NCBI GenBank assembly: GCA_028291305.1
Contig: JAQGII010000059.1
Location: forward strand, 1 to 9,237
Reading direction: 5' to 3'
Origin: Caulobacteraceae bacterium
GTDB taxonomy: Bacteria; Pseudomonadota; Alphaproteobacteria; Caulobacterales; Caulobacteraceae
Length of the DNA: 9,237 nt
This document shows, one piece after another, positions 5,658-9,237 of this stretch. The notes below the pieces were generated by a model. The model did no database searches, was not told the DNA's origin, and worked only from the letters and a program-made list of their open reading frames with translations. The position numbers and the translations under genes were made by a program. Within the stretch, counting starts at the first letter, position 1. Every line of letters begins with the position of its first letter.

Positions 5658-6950
5658 CTACGAAGTCTTGTCAGGGAAGCTTATTTTGCCGCCGGCCTGG
5701 GTATAGAGGGCCAGGTCGTCGCCGTTGTAGTCGCCCTCGACGATCCGGCCGCGCGTGAGACGCAGCATGCTCGACTCGCGCACATTGATCTGCTTGCCGT
5801 CCCCGGGGAAGCCGAACAGTTTGCCCGTGTGGCGGCCATCAATGATCCAGCTGAGATAGACGCGGTCGCCGTGCGCGATCAGGGTGTCCACCTTGTTGAC
5901 GCGCTGTGAAATCCCGCCGTAGCCGTTGCTGCCGAAGGACTCCTCCAGCCCCTTGAACCCGTGGCCGTGGAACACCGCGCCCGGCCAGTTCAGACTGTCC
6001 ATGGACCGGTTCGCGGGCGGCGGGCCGCTGCTGGGCCAGAGGTCGCCGCTGGACCGGGCCAGCACCATATAGATGTTGCCCAGTTCTTCGCGCGAATAGT
6101 GGCCGTCGATGATCTGCTGGCGCACTTGCGGGCTGGCCGCCGCGGGCCAATCCCATTTCGCCGGATCCGTCTTCGAGGCGGCGGCGGCGGCCTGCAGGAT
6201 CAGGTCGCCCTTGCTCGGACCCGGCTGACCCGCGGCGCCGGCCCCGCGAGCGGGCCCCTCCGCGCGGGGCGTCGTATCCGGAAAGCTCACCTTGCCGCCA
6301 GCTTGGGTATAGAGCGCGTAGTCGTCTCCATGACCATCGGCCTCCACGACCTTGCCGTCCTTGAAGGTCGTCAGGTTGGATTCCCGCACGTTGAGTTTCT
6401 TGCCGTCGCCGGGGAAGCCGAACAGCTTGCCCGTGTGGTGGCCGTCGATGACCCAACTGACGAAGACGCGGTCGCCGTGGGCGATCAGGGTATCCACCCG
6501 GTTGACGCGATCCGCGACCCCGCCGTAGCCGTTGCTGCCGTAGAAGACTTCCAAACCCCGGAAGCCCCGGCCGTGAGACACGGCGTTGGGCGCGTTCAGG
6601 CTGTCCATCGCACGGTTCGCAGGCCGCGGACCGCTGCTGGGCCAGCGGTCGCCGCTGAACCGCGCCAGCATGCTATAGATGTTGCGCAGTTCCTCGCGCG
6701 TGTGGTGGCCGTCGATGATCTGCTGACGCACCTCCGGCGTGGCCGCCGCCGGCCAGTCCCATTTGGCCGGATTGGTCCGCGAGGCGGCCAAGGCGGCCTT
6801 GAAGATCATCTCGCCCTGGCTAGGGCCTGTCTGGGCGGCGGGAGCCGCGACCGGCCGGGGAGCGGGCGGCGCCTGGGCCGAACCGCGTCCGATGTCCGCG
6901 CAGAAGACAAGCGTCGTCGCTAGAAGCAAAGCCGATAATTTTCTACGCAT
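5658..6950 (-). CDS. exported protein of two tandem SnoaL/NTF2-like units
   Basis: A 430-residue protein. A signal peptide begins MRRK with a hydrophobic core LLLATTLVF and ends near GSAQA (23-27), followed by a Pro/Ala linker. Two units then align without gaps at an offset of 202 residues: 42-228 and 244-430, about 134 of 187 positions identical by eye count. Each contains WDWPAAA, RQQIIDGH, WPSSGP, MDSLN, GSNGYGG, VDTLIAHGDRV and HTGKLFGFPGDGK, and ends in DDxALYTQAGGK. The HGDRV...HTGKLFGFPGDGK...GDDxALYTQ order resembles SnoaL-type polyketide/ester cyclases within the NTF2 fold, which serve as cyclases, isomerases or binding proteins. Catalysis is not shown. ATG 6950 is chosen over an in-frame GTG at 6980 because AAGGGA lies 7 nt upstream. 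It is not a clear lipoprotein: Cys17 follows LVF, which is not a good lipobox. It lies between the VOC and YceI genes. Family call moderate, duplication certain. Confidence 0.85.
   Translation of the reverse strand: MRRKLSALLLATTLVFCADIGRGSAQAPPAPRPVAAPAAQTGPSQGEMIFKAALAASRTNPAKWDWPAAATPEVRQQIIDGHHTREELRNIYSMLARFSGDRWPSSGPRPANRAMDSLNAPNAVSHGRGFRGLEVFYGSNGYGGVADRVNRVDTLIAHGDRVFVSWVIDGHHTGKLFGFPGDGKKLNVRESNLTTFKDGKVVEADGHGDDYALYTQAGGKVSFPDTTPRAEGPARGAGAAGQPGPSKGDLILQAAAAASKTDPAKWDWPAAASPQVRQQIIDGHYSREELGNIYMVLARSSGDLWPSSGPPPANRSMDSLNWPGAVFHGHGFKGLEESFGSNGYGGISQRVNKVDTLIAHGDRVYLSWIIDGRHTGKLFGFPGDGKQINVRESSMLRLTRGRIVEGDYNGDDLALYTQAGGKISFPDKTS
5661..6221 (-). repeat. in-gene tandem duplication, second copy
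   Basis: Codes for residues 244-430 of the tandem SnoaL-like protein. It matches the first copy (6267-6827) in register with a 606-nt offset and no gap. Differences cluster at the segment SSMLRLTRGR versus SNLTTFKDGK, which is nearly unconserved, while flanking blocks are almost identical. Confidence 0.85.
6267..6827 (-). repeat. in-gene tandem duplication, first copy
   Basis: Codes for residues 42-228 of the tandem SnoaL-like protein. A short Ala/Gly/Pro-rich linker (about residues 229-243, RAEGPARGAGAAGQPG) separates it from the second copy. Confidence 0.85.
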
Positions 6951-6996
6951 TTTCCATTCCCTTATTTTTTTGCCGGACACGATTTGCCGGGATCGA

Positions 6997-7059
6997 TCAA
7001 GTTGTCGCCCCGCTTGCGGGAGACGTGTTCTGCACCGGATGGCCGTCCTGGTTCACCAT
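6997..7059 (-). CDS. possible 20-codon ORF or frameshifted remnant between the VOC and tandem SnoaL-like genes
   Basis: Within the 142-bp gap an ATG at 7059 follows GGAGG by 9 nt and encodes MVNQDGHPVQNTSPASGATT before TGA. The alternative frame over the same DNA reads EHVSRKRGDNLIDPGKSCPA KK and stops in TAA at 6962-6964, immediately before the next gene's AAGGGA ribosome-binding site. Joining the two frames by one shift near 7027 would give a protein of about 32 residues that reads more naturally than either alone. This could be a small gene with a frameshift, a remnant of a lost gene, or chance. No family is recognised. Confidence 0.2.
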   Translation of the reverse strand: MVNQDGHPVQNTSPASGATT

Positions 7060-7092
7060 GGTCTCCGACCTCCGACGAATTGGGGCCGCGGC

Positions 7093-7614
7093 CTATTCCG
7101 CATCCGCCGCGTCTGCCTCGGGCTCGCTGATCGGACGCTTGAAGTCTTTGCTCCAGTGCCCGCGCCCCTCCTGATCGCCGCGTTCGAACATCCAGTTGTA
7201 TCCGCCCTTCGGATTGGACAGGATTTCCCACGCGTTCTCGTCTGCGTCCCAGAAGTAGAAGCTGTAGGTGCCGTGCTGGATTCTCGGCTTGCTGATCTGG
7301 TGCAGCCCCCAGGCCTCGGCGTCCCGGACGACGATAGCGTGGGCACGATCGACTTCGGCGTCCGTATGGACATCGATCCCGTTGTGGTTGGCGAACGGCA
7401 TGGAGTGCGGGGTCATCCCGGCCTGGATGACGACATAGATGTGGTCGCCGCCGAGGCGCGCCCACATCGACCGTTCGCCCGCCTTCACCACTTCGAAGCC
7501 GAGGAACTCCTCGTAGAACTTGCGGGTCTGCTGCAGGTCCCGGCTTTCCAGGGTGCCGTGAGAGATGAATTTGAGGTCCAACGCCGGCGTCGGACGATCG
7601 GCTTTGTCCGTCAT
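7093..7614 (-). CDS. VOC superfamily protein (glyoxalase/dioxygenase fold)
   Basis: A 173-residue protein of the vicinal oxygen chelate fold, which includes glyoxalase I and extradiol dioxygenases. Two beta-alpha-beta-beta-beta modules are visible: FISHGTLESRDLQQTRKFYE with FLGFEVV (16-43), and NHNGIDVHTD (76-85) to the hallmark FYFWDADENAWEIL (119-132). Candidate metal ligands are His19, His77 and Glu130; a fourth is not obvious. It has no signal peptide, so it is likely cytoplasmic. The tail is acidic (SEPEADAADAE). ATG has GGAGG 6 nt upstream. It starts 46 bp after the monooxygenase stop, so the two are probably co-transcribed. A hydroxylase followed by an extradiol-type VOC enzyme would suit aromatic ring oxidation and opening, but most extradiol enzymes are larger, so a different reaction is equally possible. 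Confidence 0.9.
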   Translation of the reverse strand: MTDKADRPTPALDLKFISHGTLESRDLQQTRKFYEEFLGFEVVKAGERSMWARLGGDHIYVVIQAGMTPHSMPFANHNGIDVHTDAEVDRAHAIVVRDAEAWGLHQISKPRIQHGTYSFYFWDADENAWEILSNPKGGYNWMFERGDQEGRGHWSKDFKRPISEPEADAADAE

Positions 7615-7660
7615 GTCCTGCCTCCGTCGCAGCTTTGCGCGTCTGCGATAAGCTTCACAT

Positions 7661-8914
7661 TCACGGCCGGATATCCAGCGAGAATCCGGCGATCTTCTTG
7701 TACGCGTCCGAAATCTTGCGCAATTCGTCCTGGCTGATGAAATCTTCCAGGCGGTCGAACGGCCGATCCCCGGTCAATTCCTCGACCTTGATGTTGATGT
7801 AGTCCGGGGGCGTCGAGCGGTTCGTGCGCACGACCTTGGCCGTGGCCGGACCCCGCACCTGTTCATATTCGCGCAGCGCGGCCAGGCCGTCATCCTTGGC
7901 CGCGGCCAGAAGATCGGCCAGCACCCGCACGTCGATCAGCCCCTGGGCCGAGCCGTTCGATCCCCGGGGATACATGGGATGCGCCGCATCGCCGGCCAGG
8001 GTCACGCGACCGAAGGTCCATTGGTCGATGGGGTCCTTGTCGACCATGGGGTACTCGAACACCCGCTCCGCGCCCTGGATAAGCGCCGGCACGTCCAGCC
8101 AATCGAAGGTCCATTTCGCGTAGGTCGGCAGGAAATCGTCCAGCTGTCCGGACTTGTTCCAATCGTTCATGTCGACGTCCAGCCCGATCCGCTCCGCCGT
8201 CCAATTCACCAGCTGGCGGCCAGACCCGTCCTGGCTGTTCTCGATGGGATAGATCACGATCTTTCCCGCCTGCAGCGAGTCTTTCCCCAGGTGCAGCGAA
8301 CCGATCCGCATATAGGTCCGACCATCCAGGATGGGCCGGCTCCACGTCACGCCGCGCCATGTGTTGATGCCGGTGAAGGCGACCTTCTCGCCGGGATAAT
8401 ATTGGCTGCGGATGGTCGAATTGACCCCATCGCAGGCCACGACGAGGTCGGCCTTGACCGCATCCCGCGACGCGCCGGTCAGCGTGGATTGAAACGCGAC
8501 CGTCACCCCGTCCTCTGTCTGGGAGACCCCCGTACAACGATGGTCGGTATGGATCCGGCCGGCGCCGATCTGCGCCTTGGCGGCGTTGAGCAGGGCCACG
8601 TGCAGCTTGCCGCGGTTCACGGCCACCTCGGGGTGGGCGTAGCCGCCGGCCCGGCCGCGCGGCTCTTCGTAGATCAGCTGTCCAAATCGATTGAAAAAGG
8701 CGCTCTTGGAGGTCTCGATGCCCAGGTCCTGGATGACCTGCCCCAAACCCAGTTCAGTCAGTTCGCGCATCGCATGGGGCAGCAACGTGATGCCGACGCC
8801 AAGCTCCTTCACTTCGGGGGCAGCCTCGTAGACGTCGCAATCGATCCCCCGACGGTGAAGGTTGAGAGCGAGCGCCAAGCCCGCGATTCCGCCGCCAACG
8901 ATTGCGATAGTCAC
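7661..8914 (-). CDS. FAD-dependent monooxygenase, group A (PhzS-like branch)
   Basis: A 417-residue single-component flavin hydroxylase. Motifs in order: GGGIAG at 7-12 (ADP-binding GxGxxG), acidic Glu30 ending the second strand, LGVGITLLPHA at 38-48, Arg101 in NRGKLHVALL, the DG motif ACDGVNSTIR (160-169) contacting FAD and NAD(P)H, and the GD motif at 308-309 in LAGDAAHPMYPRGSNGSAQG (306-325). The variant PRGSNGSAQG and the EEPRG segment (83-87) recall the PhzS-type subgroup rather than classical salicylate or p-hydroxybenzoate hydroxylases; there are no phenazine genes here. The expected reaction is NAD(P)H- and O2-dependent hydroxylation of an aromatic or heteroaromatic ring in the cytoplasm. 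The start is GTG at 8914, with GGGAG 7 nt upstream; the Rossmann motif then begins at residue 4 as usual. It is the first gene of the minus-strand series and has a leader rich in inverted repeats. Confidence 0.94.
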   Translation of the reverse strand: MTIAIVGGGIAGLALALNLHRRGIDCDVYEAAPEVKELGVGITLLPHAMRELTELGLGQVIQDLGIETSKSAFFNRFGQLIYEEPRGRAGGYAHPEVAVNRGKLHVALLNAAKAQIGAGRIHTDHRCTGVSQTEDGVTVAFQSTLTGASRDAVKADLVVACDGVNSTIRSQYYPGEKVAFTGINTWRGVTWSRPILDGRTYMRIGSLHLGKDSLQAGKIVIYPIENSQDGSGRQLVNWTAERIGLDVDMNDWNKSGQLDDFLPTYAKWTFDWLDVPALIQGAERVFEYPMVDKDPIDQWTFGRVTLAGDAAHPMYPRGSNGSAQGLIDVRVLADLLAAAKDDGLAALREYEQVRGPATAKVVRTNRSTPPDYINIKVEELTGDRPFDRLEDFISQDELRKISDAYKKIAGFSLDIRP

Positions 8915-8921
8915 TGGTTCA

Positions 8922-8952
8922 CTCCCGACATGCCGTCCCGATCATGCGGGAC
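8922..8952 (-). promoter_or_regulatory. leader hairpin able to compete for the monooxygenase ribosome-binding site
   Basis: On the minus strand GTCCCG (8952-8947), a 6-nt loop CATGAT, and CGGGAC (8940-8935) form a perfect 6-bp hairpin. The ribosome-binding site CGGGAG (8927-8922), 7 nt before the GTG start, could pair with the same GTCCCG arm at five bases (TCCCG with CGGGA). The leader therefore has two mutually exclusive pairings, one of which hides the ribosome-binding site. This is structural inference only. Confidence 0.3.
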
Positions 8953-8971
8953 ATTGAAGCTTTCTAAGCAT

Positions 8972-9023
8972 CCGCGACGGCATTCCGGACCCATCGCGCG
9001 AGCCTTACGGAATGCCGTCGCGG
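8972..9023. repeat. perfect 16-bp inverted repeat upstream of the monooxygenase gene
   Basis: CCGCGACGGCATTCCG (8972-8987) and its exact reverse complement CGGAATGCCGTCGCGG (9008-9023) are separated by 20 nt. No T-tract follows on either strand, so it is not a normal intrinsic terminator. It lies 58-109 bp before the GTG start, and TTGACT (minus strand, 9038-9033) directly flanks it, though no good -10 follows. It could be an operator pair, a leader stem-loop or a small palindromic repeat element. Confidence 0.6.
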
Positions 9024-9237
9024 CGGTTTACGAGTCAAGGAAATTCCACATTGGCCGATAGCTTGTCTTAACACCAATGGCGCCCCGCGCCGGGCCGAGC
9101 GCCGGCGGCCATCGCCCCGGCTTCTCCCGGCTCTTCCGCCAGGGGCTGCCCGGGGGCCTGGACGGCCTCGCCGCCACCCCGGCGGCGGAGGAATGGCCTT
9201 GAGCCCCGCGGCCCGGGCGATATAAGGGCCGCGCTTG
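9024..9237. other. GC-rich edge region without a supported gene
   Basis: This stretch is extremely GC-rich and open in several frames on both strands. None has a convincing start with a ribosome-binding site or a recognisable domain. A 42-codon plus-strand frame from ATG 9077 lacks a ribosome-binding site. A minus-strand frame entering from the right begins plausibly (RGPYIARAAGLKAI) but turns into arginine-rich low-complexity sequence. Either could be a gene remnant; I annotate none. Confidence 0.5.
9199..9226 (+). promoter_or_regulatory. possible rightward promoter at the window edge
   Basis: TTGAGC (9199-9204), a 16-nt spacer and TATAAG (9221-9226) match the sigma-70-type consensus at 4 of 6 and 5 of 6 bases. 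It would drive a plus-strand gene beyond the window, divergent from the monooxygenase. Surrounding GC-richness makes the TATAAG stand out, but one candidate of this quality can arise by chance. Confidence 0.3.

Noticed and set aside
5961..6923. A long plus-strand open frame opposite the tandem SnoaL-like gene
   Set aside because: It shows the same internal repeat only because it mirrors the duplicated gene; no ribosome-binding site or recognisable domain.
7009..7020. Palindrome CCCGCTTGCGGG in the gap after the VOC gene
   Set aside because: Only 5 bp with a 2-nt loop and no T-tract; common by chance in GC-rich DNA.
7979..9061. A 360-codon plus-strand open frame opposite the monooxygenase
   Set aside because: Antisense to intact flavin hydroxylase motifs and lacking any family features.

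Overview
The window is high-GC (about two thirds G+C by eye) bacterial DNA. GC-rich third codon positions, several twin-arginine (Tat) signal peptides and the protein styles suggest an alphaproteobacterium of the Sphingomonadales or Caulobacterales type. That placement is an inference; no rRNA or taxonomic marker is present. I see no tRNA, CRISPR array, intact insertion sequence or phage gene.

Layout: a possible C-terminal tail of an upstream gene and a strong intrinsic terminator (69-98) are followed by one plus-strand gene, a Tat-exported FAD flavoprotein of the fumarate reductase/FAD_binding_2 class (261-2006). A degraded fragment resembling the C-terminus of RadC (about 2135-2310) fills the convergent gap. 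All remaining genes are on the minus strand. In order of transcription they are a GTG-started FAD-dependent aromatic-type monooxygenase (8914-7661), a VOC-fold protein (7614-7093), an exported protein made of two near-identical SnoaL/NTF2-like units (6950-5658), a YceI-family periplasmic protein with a Gly-Pro-Gln-rich N-terminal linker (5580-4879), a Tat-exported thiamine diphosphate (ThDP) enzyme resembling benzoylformate decarboxylase (4700-2721) and a small secreted class I cytochrome c (2707-2342). Gaps are 13 bp between the ThDP and cytochrome genes, 46 bp between the monooxygenase and VOC genes, and 70-180 bp elsewhere. So there may be one long operon or two or three transcription units.

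Working model: five of the seven intact genes carry export signals, so this looks like a largely periplasmic oxidative module with two cytoplasmic enzymes, a hydroxylase and a possible metal-dependent VOC enzyme. The standout is the pairing of an exported, folded ThDP enzyme with a tightly coupled cytochrome c. It suggests periplasmic 2-oxoacid-type chemistry in which electrons may pass to a cytochrome. I know of no characterised system with this arrangement. The substrate cannot be read from the sequence.

The right edge (8915-9237) holds the monooxygenase leader, with a small hairpin beside the ribosome-binding site and a perfect 16-bp inverted repeat further upstream. The last 200 bases contain no gene I can support, only a possible rightward promoter.
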